From the NCBI GenBank assembly GCA_003586115.2, contig QVOM02000119.1, forward strand, positions 45,372,742 through 45,436,741: a stretch of DNA of 64,000 nucleotides. The letters are read 5' to 3'. Origin of the DNA: Salvator merianae (Eukaryota > Chordata > Lepidosauria > Squamata > Teiidae). Below are positions 10,871 to 40,063 of the stretch, one piece after another. The position numbers and the translations under genes are program-made. Within the stretch, counting starts at the first letter, position 1. Each line of letters starts with the position of its first letter. The notes beneath the pieces were generated by a model. The model was given only the letters and a program-made list of their open reading frames with translations. It ran no database searches and was not told the origin of the DNA.

Positions 10871-13800
10871 TTAGAAGCCAGACAAGTACCTACCCACTTC
10901 CTTTTATTGTTTTCATGTGCTTGGCTGGATTCCAGTAGTCCCAATCAAGCTGATTTGGGAAGATACTCACCAGACATCAAAGGTAAGCATCATTGGGTTT
11001 CCTGTAATAGTGGTGTTATGGGTTTTGGGCCCCTTAACGTGGCCTTATATTGGGAATGACAGGGGTATAGTAGTTCCAAGACAATGGTAGGTTTTACTAT
11101 GTTTCTGAAGGCAGCCTCGTCTTTTTTATTCCTTAGTTTCTGGAGCGTGTTGAGGCTTTGGAACCAGTTAGTTAACCCAGTTTCTTCTTGGTTGGAGACA
11201 AGATCCAACAGATACTTACAGTGGAGCTCATGACACTACTCAGATACCCTTTTCTGTCAAATTGCCTTGGAAAATATGCCCTGGAGATGTAAAAGAAAAC
11301 TGAAACACACAGAAACTTCAAAAACCAGTGACATGGTGAAATTTATTGCTCAACGCAACTTATACTTGTAGACAGAAGCCAGGAAAGACAAAAAAGTTCA
11401 TTTACATAAATTTGGCACCACGAGATAATATCTTTGCAATAGCTTGGACATTTGGGACTTCACATGATTTTTGTTTTGTTACTAAAGCACCCAGATCAGC
11501 ACATGAGTTTATAATAGTGAAGAAGACCAAATACACCCTGTTTTTTCAATTAGCTTGTGGGGGCATGAATTCTTTTGTCAGATGAAACCACTGTCCTGCT
11601 TCTCAACATACTGTTTGACAGCAAAATGCATTTACTCAAATAGAATAATTTTAAAAAGCCGTAGGTCACACTGCTCAACTCTAAACATGTTAAATTAAGT
11701 CATTGATTTCCATGTGTTTATGATAAGAATACAAGATTATTTCCAGACTAGCTCTCTGGATGGCTCTATTGGTGTTGAAATCTTGAAATAATTTGGAGTT
11801 TGGCTCAAGAGCATGAATGCCTTCAGCTGGCATTGAACCTGGATACATACCCAGCAGATTTCATTAGCAAACATTCCTAAAATAGGTCCTGTTTCAGAAC
11901 CTACCATCCAAACCAGCCTGTTTTATTTTTATTCTTTAAAGCTAAATAAAGCATTTTTGTCCAGATCAGCAATTTCTTGTGAGAGTACAGAGAAGCATAC
12001 ATACAAAACTTCAGTGCAGGTAGATTGCAGCTGCAGTAATTTATTTACATACACAATTTATGCCACATTTAAGGACAGTAATGTACAATGGTTAGTGTTC
12101 AGTTAGAACTTGTGAGCTACAGACTGATTTTCAGCCATCAAGTTTAACAGGTGATAAAGAACTAGTCATATTCTCCTTGCTTTATTTACTTTATGCATTT
12201 GCTGAAAATTGCGATAGTACTTGTAAGCATGTGAAAGTCTATATCAGCATTTCCCTACCAGGATTCTTCCAGATGATGTTGGACTACCATTCCCATCATG
12301 CCTAGCCAACATGGTCAGTGTTCAGAAATGATTCTGGGGAAGACATGAGTTGCCTTCCAGCAACAACTGTAGAAACTCTGTTTGGGAAGCTCTGGCTTAT
12401 ATACATGGTGGCGATGGGAGAGGTGATGCCTCCTCTTAACACCTTAGATTATGGTAAATTAATAAATGCACTTCTGTTCACTGAAGTGGACACACTGAAG
12501 ATAATTGGAAATCAAACAGGACTTGCACCCTACTTCCATACATAGAACAGATACTGTCCTCAAACTACACAACTCAGAACTGCGACAGACCTCTTGTAGG
12601 CACAGGCCTGCTTCACTCATCATAGTCATAACCATTAAATATCCAGTGTAATAACAACAAAGTACAAAGCTACTTCTATTCCATGCTTCTGGGTGCAAAC
12701 CATCTTTACAACAATGAATGGAGAGAATTTTCACATAGTGCAGAAGAAAAGCATATGAGCAAATATGCCTTCAGGAACAGGAGCAGAAGGCAAATATTTT
12801 TATGGCTGCTAAGTAGCATTAAAAATGTCCATTTTCAGGCCTTACTTAACCATCTCAAGGCAATAATTTTCTATTGTTTTGACATATTTCTCATTGATTA
12901 CAGAAACAGTTTATTATTTTCTCGTATCCATAAATAATAGAAACTGGAAGCGCAAAAATGAATATTTGTATTATTACACTATAAATGAAGACATTTGTCA
13001 ACAGCTCTTTGCTGTGGTTGTTATATAAATATAATGACAGTTTCAGGCACAAGAGTTACTTGGTATCCTCACCACTAACCCCATCTATTAAAGCTATGCT
13101 CATGCTTTATAAAATTAGTCATCTTGAACTAGCTAAAGGAATCTGTGCACAGAAGCAGACTTTTGTGCAAGCACTGCATGCTGTCTCATTGGTGTAAACT
13201 GCCTGGGCATCCCTGAAGAGTCAGGCCCACGCTAGGCATGGTTAGTTCACAGCTCATAGGGCAGGCATTTGAACTCAATATACTTGGACCCTATCCACAT
13301 TCCATGACAAATGTAAAGAGCTTTTTCAAAATGAAATTAGAACAGGTCAGGCAGTTGTGAGGCAGGAAAGAGATCTCTATGCACTGAGTTCTATGCACTG
13401 GCATTTTCTAGCACAAGCCACTTCTTTTGTTAACCATTGTTAACCAAAGATTAACAGTATCAATTTTGTTTCCAGCCCAAGTTCAAATGAAAATAATAAT
13501 GCAAGTTTAGGTAGACTAGCATGGTGCTTTTGTGAGATATTGAAACCCCACAGCTAACCTCAGGCTTTTGTTTTCTGAATTCCCATTTCAAATTCTAGGA
13601 GAGTAAAAGAAACCAAGTAAGAAAAAAATCAGTATTGCTGCAAAATCCTGCCCCAACAAGTACATACAAAGTGCACACATGCAGTGAATTACCACCTTGC
13701 TTGTGAACAGTTCTGTCTGTAAAGAAGCTTAGACTCAATATTTTCTTGCCAGTGTTAGCTACCTAATGCATGTTTGGCTGCAATTAAAACACCAGCACAA

Positions 13801-14585
13801 CATGTAGTGCATTATATATGCATCAAGAGAAAGCAGGAAAAAAATTACATAGGCAGCTTATTTGAAAGGCATTTTACTTGTGCTTATAAACATTTTATCT
13901 AATGGTTGCATTCTCGCTTTGCAGACTTAAGCATGTTTCCTAAAATTCTATAAAGTGATAATTCTCTCAGAAGGTGGTTTAGCTAATGTGCTTTAAACAT
14001 AAAATCTAGCGAGCACTCTGGCTGCAAAAAAACTTCTGCTCCAGAAAGAAGTTATACACCACCACTGCTCATTAAATTGTTCTTGTGCAATCTTGCCTAT
14101 AATTTTAATTGCTTAAGCTCAGCTGATAACAGCACTCTTGATGAAGTCAGCTCATGTGCATAAACTAGAACGCACACTGACAAGATACTGCAAAACTGCA
14201 AGAACATGTCATGTGCTAAGGCACTGAAATGATTTTTAAGGCCAAGATTTGCAGTGTTTTAAGTAATCACACCTTACTGAGTTTCATGGGACTGGACAGT
14301 CTTAAAATAACTTAAAAAATACATATGAAATGAATCTGCATTGAGAGACATTTAATGTTAGGCAATCAGACAGATCCCTCCCTGATATAAAATTATTCAT
14401 CCAGATTGGATATTTCTATTTAGTGTTTAATAACAGAGTTATTTAACCTCTTGCTTGTATTAAAAATAGTATTTCATAACATAAGGCCTGATTCCCAGTT
14501 ACCTTTACAAAACCCTCTCCAGGCAAAACCGTCATACAATTAATCAAACAAAATACCAGCATTGATTAAGTCCCCAGAAGACTAA

Positions 14586-14719
14586 GACCCTTTCTGCACT
14601 GGGCCACATTCTGGATTATATCCCGGAATAGGGACTTGCCATCTGCATACTGGTGCAGACTACGGCAAGTGCACCACTCAGGGATATAATCCAGAATAAG
14701 GCCCAGTGCAAGAAGAGCC
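14586..14719. mobile_element. Harbinger-type MITE (short family, copy 2)
   Basis: 134 bp, ends GACCCTTTCTGCACTGGGCC and GGCCCAGTGCAAGAAGAGCC, flanked by TAA duplications (14583-14585, 14720-14722). Almost the whole element folds on itself through GGATTATATCCCGGAATA and its complement. It lies in the possible GAS2L3 3' UTR or flank. Confidence 0.75.
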
Positions 14720-15044
14720 TAAATATTCTGCCAAGTGTGCTTCAAGAGAGACAACACCCAGTAATTACCAAAAGGGGAATACCCTCTTCTCCATTTTTTC
14801 CTCAATAAAGAAAATCATAAATGGCACAAGGAACTCATTTAGAAATATCCATCACGTGAAACAGAGGAAGCACCAGTATTTTGTGATGGTTTTGATCAGC
14901 ATCAAATATGAATGTGGGAAATACATATCTAAGAGGTATATAATGACAGTAACACTCGGACATCCTATACTGATGAGTGTAGCAGTGCACTGGTATAAGA
15001 TTAGTATAATTTCTGGGAAATATGTTTAGCTGAATTAATAACAG

Positions 15045-15050
15045 TTTATT
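15045..15050 (-). terminator. Possible polyadenylation signal of GAS2L3
   Basis: AATAAA on the minus strand, about 125 nt downstream of the GAS2L3 stop codon. It is the first canonical hexamer after the stop. Further hexamers downstream mean a longer 3' UTR is equally possible. Confidence 0.4.
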
Positions 15051-15173
15051 AAACTGCAATTTTTTTCACCAGAAGAGAATTGGTATATCTGTTATCATAG
15101 ATTAGTTTTCTCTTAAATGAGGCAACTACACACTCTTTACACCCCACATGTCCAGTTAAAATTCTTTGTTATT

Positions 15174-33222
<18,049 letters not shown>

Positions 33223-34339
33223 GGCAGTTATACTTTCCTAGGAATAAAAAAAAAAGAGATTGTAAAGGAAAGTGCATACTTTTTAAAACTTTAGTTATTT
33301 CCAGCATGTACAGATTTACTGGAATACACACTACTGGAATATCACCAATATCTAGAAAAGTTCAAATGCCAAGGTAAATTTACATATAGAAGTTCAAAAA
33401 TAAAAAGCTTCCTCAGTGCAACCCACTGTGACCAAGCATCAAAAACATGGAAGGAATTGGAGGATCTACTGAGACCAAGAAAACATATTTATTGCATGAA
33501 TTCCCCTATTTTTAACTGATTTACACCCAAACCTTTACCTAAAATACCCACTACTTAATGCCCCATCCTATATTGATCAGGAGATCTCTTTGTAAGGAGT
33601 GAACTGACTGCAAGGACAACGAGTAGATAGGAAGGTTTCCTTCCATGAAACTCCTTAAGTTGAATAGTTTAGGCATTGAAGCTATTGATTTTTAATAATG
33701 TTTGCATTATTATATCCCACTTCCCAATAAATAAAATAGGCTTCAGTTGGTAGGTTACATGCAAATTTGGCAGGTCTGTTAGTGTCTGACACAATTCTTG
33801 AATTTTCTACCTTTCCTACTGAACAAAACAAAACTGACTGCAATTACAGGAATAATATGTGATAACAAAGATTCCAAATGTTGACAGGCTAGAATAAAAA
33901 GAGATATTAGGCATTGTATTTATTTACTGTACTAGAAACGGCAACCTAAGTTTTCCAGAGGGAGGGAGATCATAGAAAAACAGCAACATTAAAGTACAGT
34001 ATTCTAGAAATGAATTACAACATTGCATAATAGAGAAGTCAGATGGACAGCAATGCTTATCAATGTATATCAGTGCTATGCAACTTACTATCCTCCAAAT
34101 ATTCAGATGACAGGCAGGGATACAAAAAGAATTTTTTTTTGATATGGATAATATACTGTTTAATTACGCAATAACAAAAAACGGATGACAGCTATAAATA
34201 CAGTATGACTTTACTCTCCAAGTTTCAAAGCTGTGATTAATAGTGACATCTGTGACTAGGAGTGCCTATGGTTATCAGCTTGGGCTGGTGTAACAACTAT
34301 GCCCATGCCTGGAGATAGCCTAGTTACTGTCATCTATGC

Positions 34340-34965
34340 ATGGTAACTTCACCATGCACTCTATTGCAATGCACTCTATGGGGGGCTGCCCTGGTCGTGG
34401 TCCAGAAGCTGCAACTAGTCAAAAATACAGCAGCCAGGTTGTTGAGTTGGGCACTTCATTCTGCACAAATCATACTTGTGCTTAAGCATTGGTTGCCAGT
34501 TACCTACCAGATCACATACAAGGTTTTATCTTTGGCCCTTAATAACTTGAGACCAGCCTACTTAGGAAGCCACCTGACTCGGCACAGACCTGTGAGATCA
34601 TTAAGATCTTCAGGGGAGATCCTGCTGCAGGTACCATGAATCGCTGAATGTCATCTTATGATGACCCACAGTCACATCTTCTCTGTGGTGGTACCCACCC
34701 TCTGGAATAGTCTCCCCTCTGATATTCGTAGAATGCCAGCACTTCAGGTTTTTAGGCACTGACTGAAGATTTTTTTACTCAGGCCTTTCCAGAGTGAATA
34801 ATTGCTTGTTTTCCCCATCTTGGATTTTAATCAATTTTATATAACTATTATGATTTTAGTTGCCTTTATTTTCCATGTTCTGTAAACCACTTCAAGATTA
34901 TATTTTAATGGGAAGCAGTATATAAATATTCATAAATATTTTAAATAAATAAATTTCAGGTAATT
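34340..34965 (+). mobile_element. L2 LINE 3' fragment
   Basis: The plus strand translates to VQKLQLVKNTAARLLSWA, LKHWLPVTYQITYKVLSLAL and RPAYLGSHL, then a 3' tail with AAACCACTTCAAGATTATAT and (TAAA)n near 34958. It is 5'-truncated and frame-broken. It lies in GAS2L3 intron 1, antisense to the gene. Confidence 0.8.
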
Positions 34966-34986
34966 ATTCCTAGCAGGACTGGAAAA

Positions 34987-34987
34987 T

Positions 34988-35040
<53 letters not shown>
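34987..35040. repeat. CA then TA compound microsatellite
   Basis: About 14 CA units pass directly into about 13 TA units. Confidence 0.95.
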
Positions 35041-35349
35041 GGCTAATGTACATTATGCAGAACATAATGTAGAAATATGCACTTTGCAGAAGCACATTTT
35101 TAACACTTAGGATTTCAAGTCTTTAAGCATCATACTTCAAAACTCACTCCTTTTCCTTCTCATCTATGAACAAAAGTTTCATTACAAGACTGTATCATCC
35201 AATGAGACACCATGGTGATCTGATGCTGGATCAGAGTTTCCTCTCCAAGATACATGAAGAGAATTCTTCAGTTATTACAAGCAATTCGCTATGTGGCTAA
35301 TCAGAACCTAAACCAAGAAAACAACAGGAAACTCACAGAGTGTTTCATA

Positions 35350-35520
35350 CTGAAAATAAATAGCTCAGCGATAGAGCAAACTGCCCAGAAGTAGGCAATG
35401 GTAACCACTTCTGTATCTCTGCCAAAAAAACTACATACAGGTGCCCATGCAGTCAACCACGGAGCAGCTACTCAGTGGTACCAACAACAAGAAGTTTACA
35501 CAAATCATCACAGAGCACAA
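35350..35520 (+). repeat. BovB-tailed SINE (Sauria-type) fragment
   Basis: The text CTGCCCAGAAGTAGGCAATG, then GTAACCACTTCTGTATCTCT and CAGTCAACC, is the familiar 3' part of squamate SINEs that share the RTE-BovB tail. A similar piece lies on the minus strand at 61205-61335. Confidence 0.6.
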
Positions 35521-36149
35521 AAGTATGTTATGTAAGTAATTGCCACCAATGGATATCAGGAGGTTCGAAGAATCAGAGAACCCCTGTCAACCAACATAGG
35601 TCAATAGTTCCAATCTACCAATGAAAGCCAACAATGGCACAGAAGTGAGACAAGTCAACTGAATTAAACCAGTGGTGCCATAGGGGCCAAACTGTACTAG
35701 TGCTTATTTCTGGGACTGCATAAACTGTAGAAAAATCACCTTTTACAAGATGTGTAAGAGAAAAACCATATTATACAGAACTATATTACTTCAGGGACAT
35801 GTTTAGCATGTTATCCAGTTTCCTAAAGCTTGTTTATACTATGGTGCAAACCATAATTCATTATCTTGCTCACTCAGAGTTCATTGCTTGTATTCTAAAC
35901 GTGCATTCATTTAAATTTATCTTCACCTAAAACTGAATAATTGCCACTGCATTATTTTTTTTAAAAATCCTTTCTGGGGGTGTGTGCATATGTGTGCAAG
36001 TGAACACTGTAGATTTCTGAGACCCTCCACAACGCACTGGCACAATGTTTCAATATTTAAAGAGTTTGAAGGCAAAGTAAGGAGTAAAAATGCCCTCTGG
36101 AACCTGTTAAATCCCAAAGATGAACGGAGGAACTAATTCGCCCTCTTAA

Positions 36150-36965
36150 ACAGTGGAAAGAGACTTTTAAAACATTTGAGGCAAAGAAAACAATAACAGA
36201 AAAAAGCATGTAGGCACCTACAACAATAGTAAATGATTTCAGAGACACTTCCTCAGCAGCACTGGAGAACTCCACTGTGAACCAGGATACTATTAGGATA
36301 ATAGATTCAGAGCTGCAGGCAATGTGCTCCCAAGTTACTGAACTTGAAGAATGTCAGTGCCGGTGCAACCTGCACATACACAGAGTGCCAGAATTCAAGG
36401 AAGAAGGAGACACAGCCGCATTTCTCCTAAAATGGTAGGTAGAGCTGGTGCCCTCCACAGAGCTCACAACAGTTGAAATTCATAGAGCACATAGAAGTGT
36501 GAGAAAAAACCCAAGTCAAATAGCCCACCACACATTATCACAGCCACTTTTGTGAGCTTCCATAGAAAGGAATTAATTTACAAGGCACGCCGTAGCCTAG
36601 AAATGGATGGAAATAAAATTTAAATACTACAAGACCTCACCTCTGACATCTTGCACCTCCATGCCATGCTTAAGCCTGCAGTACAACAAATATAAAAAGG
36701 AAGTCTAAAATTCAGTTGGCTTTACCTTGCTGCATTACTTATATTCCATTGACCTCCTCACTGGATGAAGCTATTCAGATGTTACAAGATTTAAATTTAC
36801 CAAATCCATGGGAAAGAAAAGCTCAAGATACCAACTTACCTCTGCATCTGGCTCCCAAGCAACCATGGGCTATACAGTCCCAAAGACCAAAGCATCTAAG
36901 AAATCAACAAACACCCTGCTCCAAAACCATTCCAGAGCTCTTCCACATTGACAAGAACAGCTAAA
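36150..36965 (+). mobile_element. L1-type ORF1 remnant
   Basis: Frame pieces read RCNLHIHRVPEFKEEGDT, VEIHRAHRSVRKNPSQ and later FIKEINLQGTP-like text. An LRI-x-G-x-PE block followed by a (V/I)ERAHR block is the mark of the RNA-binding domain of L1/Tx1 ORF1 proteins. Stops interrupt the frame. It lies in GAS2L3 intron 1, antisense to the gene. Confidence 0.6.
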
Positions 36966-36981
36966 AACATAAACATGACTA

Positions 36982-37457
36982 CAGTGGTACCTTGGTACTC
37001 AGCTACCTTGAAACTCATTGAATTTGGTACTCAGTGCATTTTGACGTGAAAATTTTGTCTTCATACTCACCATTTGTTTTGGTACTCAATGCGCAAGCTA
37101 GAACTTGCCAGTGCAGGTTGCCTCGTGACCCACTACCCTTTCCAGCCAAAACGAAGGGTCACGTGTTAGTCATGCAGTAGATCTTGCCCTATCATGGCTT
37201 CTGTAGTCATTTTGTGTATTTAATCTAAGTACTGTACAGGTATTTATTATTTTTTAAGTTTATTTCTCATGTAAAGTAACGATATACAACCCTATCTTTT
37301 TACATATTACCTTAAAAATGTGCATTGTCTTTGGTTTGGGAACACATTAAATTTATTTACATTATTCCTTATGGGGAAAATTTGTTTGGTTCTCAATGTC
37401 TTTGGTACTCATCGCACCTCCTGGCACCAATTAACAACGAGTACCAAGGTATGACAG
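36982..37457. mobile_element. Tc1/mariner-type (Tigger-like) non-autonomous element
   Basis: 476 bp with ends CAGTGGTACCTTGGTACTCA and CGAGTACCAAGGTATGACAG, flanked by TA on both sides (36980-36981, 37458-37459). A second GGTACTCA word occurs inside each end. CAGTGGTACC termini with a TA target are typical of pogo/Tigger mariners. No transposase frame. Confidence 0.75.
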
Positions 37458-37680
37458 TATATAGTACTGCCAGATACATCCTTTGGCTGGAAGTGCATTA
37501 AGCCTCTCCAAATTAGAAATTCCATTTATGTTTTCACACATTTTAAATTAGGAGATTATAATAAGTAAGAAGAACAACAGAAATGCTGACTGTTATACCT
37601 CTGATCTCTTCAAGATACTATAATCAGTTATTGCTTATGCTATGTGCTTTGTTATATGCTATAAATGTAAACTTAACATC

Positions 37681-37693
37681 CCCCCCCCCCCCA
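37681..37693. repeat. Poly-C run
   Basis: An uninterrupted C run of about 13 bases, followed 220 bp later by an A run of about 19 bases (37914-37932). Both are prone to sequencing error. Confidence 0.9.
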
Positions 37694-39883
37694 GCTTTAG
37701 TACTTGCTCTGCAAGTCTGCTTCTGGAAGGTTTTCACTGGATCAGTTGGGTTGTGGGCCACCATTGCAACTGCTTTGATGGCTTCCCCAGAGTGCTCAGA
37801 CAGGGCACTGTATGAGTGTCCTTGCCTGTGCAAAAAAATGTTTAATAAGTTATAAGTTATGTGTTGTTTTTATTGTTATATAGTTGGTTGGAAACAAGCT
37901 TGCATGGGAATAGTAAAAAAAAAAAAAAAAAGCCTTTCCTGTATTCACTTTGTTTATGCCACATATTCAGAATTAATTCAGATATCTGAGTTCCATCCAT
38001 AGCCAATTTGTGAACACAGATATCAAGACTTAATCGCTTCTGTGAAAACTGAAGTGCTATTATTTTTCCTTTGAAACGTTAGACACATATGTCCTTTTTC
38101 TGCTGGCATTTCCCTTCTCCACACAGCACAAAAAAGGGCAGAGTTTAAGTAGAGCACTACTAATGAATGTATTATTCCTCCCACAAGTTGATCCCAAGGA
38201 ATAAATTTCTTTTAGCATAAAAAGCCTTTTGTCCTAACAGCTAGCTTAAGAGAGTTCACTGACTTTTTAGAATGGGAAAGAAATATATGGCCAGGGCAGC
38301 TAACAAAAAGGCTGCCCTCATTAAAATAAGGAGTCCCACACAATCAGACAAGGGCCTTAATATGCCAACTGCCAGATAAGAACAAAAAGCAGCCCAATTT
38401 GGAGGGCATATTCAGAACTGGAATAAAATAAAATATTCACAAAGGAGCTATTGGAAGAATGTCCAGCATCTTTACTTTTTGAGAACGCCTCTCAAAAATC
38501 ACTGTAGAAAATGTGGAGCATTTGAAAGAATGTGATGGAACACAACCACAAAATAGATTACAAATGCAAATACACTGCATGATGGTTTAGTTCCCACAAT
38601 CCATTGCAGGAACTGCAAAACTGTATTAAGCAAATGATCGCTGAAGGTTAGGAGAACTGCAGAACCCCCCTCAACCAGTGTAAATCACTGACACTTCAGA
38701 GGTAAAATTACAGTACTGTAAGTGATTGGAACTGCATTTTTAAATGAGGAAACTAGTCACATTTTACCTAAATCACGTGTTATATGTGGGAAGACAGTAT
38801 GCATGGGAAGATTGTCTGCAGAGGAACCCCTGTTGCTCAGAATTAAAAAAGCTAGGTTCAAGCTTTCTTCCTCTGATGCCCAGATTTTCTCAGCCCAAAG
38901 TTTGTAATGATGGCAATAACCAACTGCAGCTTGTGGAAGCTGCAGTATCTGGAAGGCAAATACAACATATTGGTGTGGTTGGAGGAACATACAAGACTGT
39001 ACCCCACACTGCTTGGGGCAGTAAACAAAGCAAATGCTCTACCAACACCCAATGCCCTTCAGGTTTGTCAGCCTAAAATGTCTGGTCACCACTGTCTAAC
39101 AGACAACTACATTTTTTGACCCTGAACAACCGGAATAATTCATGGATGGTGTTTAGCTTTGAATTCTGATATACCTGGGCCATTCAATGTCCATTCTTTC
39201 CATTTACAAGTAGAAATAGTTACAAAGTTTTAAACCACTTGTGAGTAACTAATACAAGTCAATAGTGATTGAACTCTGACCCTCTGTGGTTTAGAGGCAT
39301 GGTGGGAGCTGGGGGAAGCCCAGCAGCCCCCAGGAGACACCAAGCTGCGTGATGACGTCACCACACAGTCCGACACAGTACCAGATGTCCCTGCCCCTTC
39401 CAGCTCCAGAGAAGGCTGGGAAGGCCAGCCAGGAGCAAGGAGAGCAGAGGTCCACTCAACCTGCTCTAGGTAAGTTTGCTAGCAATCTTGGCTCCTTTGC
39501 AAGAGTAGCATAGCTGGTTCCAATGCTTTACATTCTTCACATCTCTGGAAACAACCTGTTGACAGGACGCTGCCTCCTCCTGGAGACTTTGAATACCTAC
39601 AATATACAGCCAGATTAACTTCAGCAATTTTTCAGATTTTGCAACCTACATGTCTAGCCTCTAAATTTTCTCCAGTGCCTCTTAAAGTCATCAGGATCAA
39701 GTCTTCAGGATCAAGCAGCAAAATAAATTACATTTTTATTCATCTGCAGCCTGATTCCAGGGTGGGGTGCATACATTAAAAAGAAACGAACACCATAGCA
39801 TCTAATGCAGGACAGACAACATTATAAAGCTTTTAACTAAGATGCCAAAGCAAGTTCATCCAAAAGCAAGTTCAGTTCACAGT

Positions 39884-40063
39884 GACCCTTTCTGCACTTG
39901 GTCTTATTGTGGATTATATCCCAGAATAGGGACCTGCTATCCACATGCCAGTTCAAGCTATGAAAGGTCTTGCCCAGGGCCTACCATAGTCTGCACTAGC
40001 ATGCAGATGGCAAGTCCCTATTCTGAGATATAATCTGGAATAAGTCCAAGTGCAGAAAGGGCC
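39884..40063. mobile_element. Harbinger-type MITE (short family, copy 3)
   Basis: 180 bp with ends GACCCTTTCTGCACTTGG and CCAAGTGCAGAAAGGGCC, flanked by AGT duplications (39881-39883, 40064-40066). The interior contains ATTATATCCCAGAATAGGGA and its near-complement, the same core as the copies at 628 and 14586. Nearly the whole element is palindromic. Confidence 0.75.

Larger units (their letters stand above)
1..11340. other. Gene-free flank downstream of GAS2L3
   Basis: No exon with recognisable protein similarity and paired splice sites was seen on either strand. Open frames such as 2774-3130 and 7440-7784 encode nothing I recognise and lack supporting context. The region contains a MIR-like SINE, L2 LINE pieces and several inverted-repeat DNA transposons listed separately, plus short simple repeats (ATA near 2605; GA near 4205). 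Confidence 0.6.
11341..15173 (-). other. Candidate GAS2L3 3' UTR and downstream flank
   Basis: This 3.8 kb is AT-rich and notably poor in recognisable repeats compared with its surroundings; one small inverted-repeat element sits at 14586-14719. The first AATAAA on the gene strand (TTTATT at 15045-15050) lies about 125 nt past the stop; another is at 12910-12915. A short or a long 3' UTR is possible. No second gene is visible here. The assignment is inferred from position only. Confidence 0.4.
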
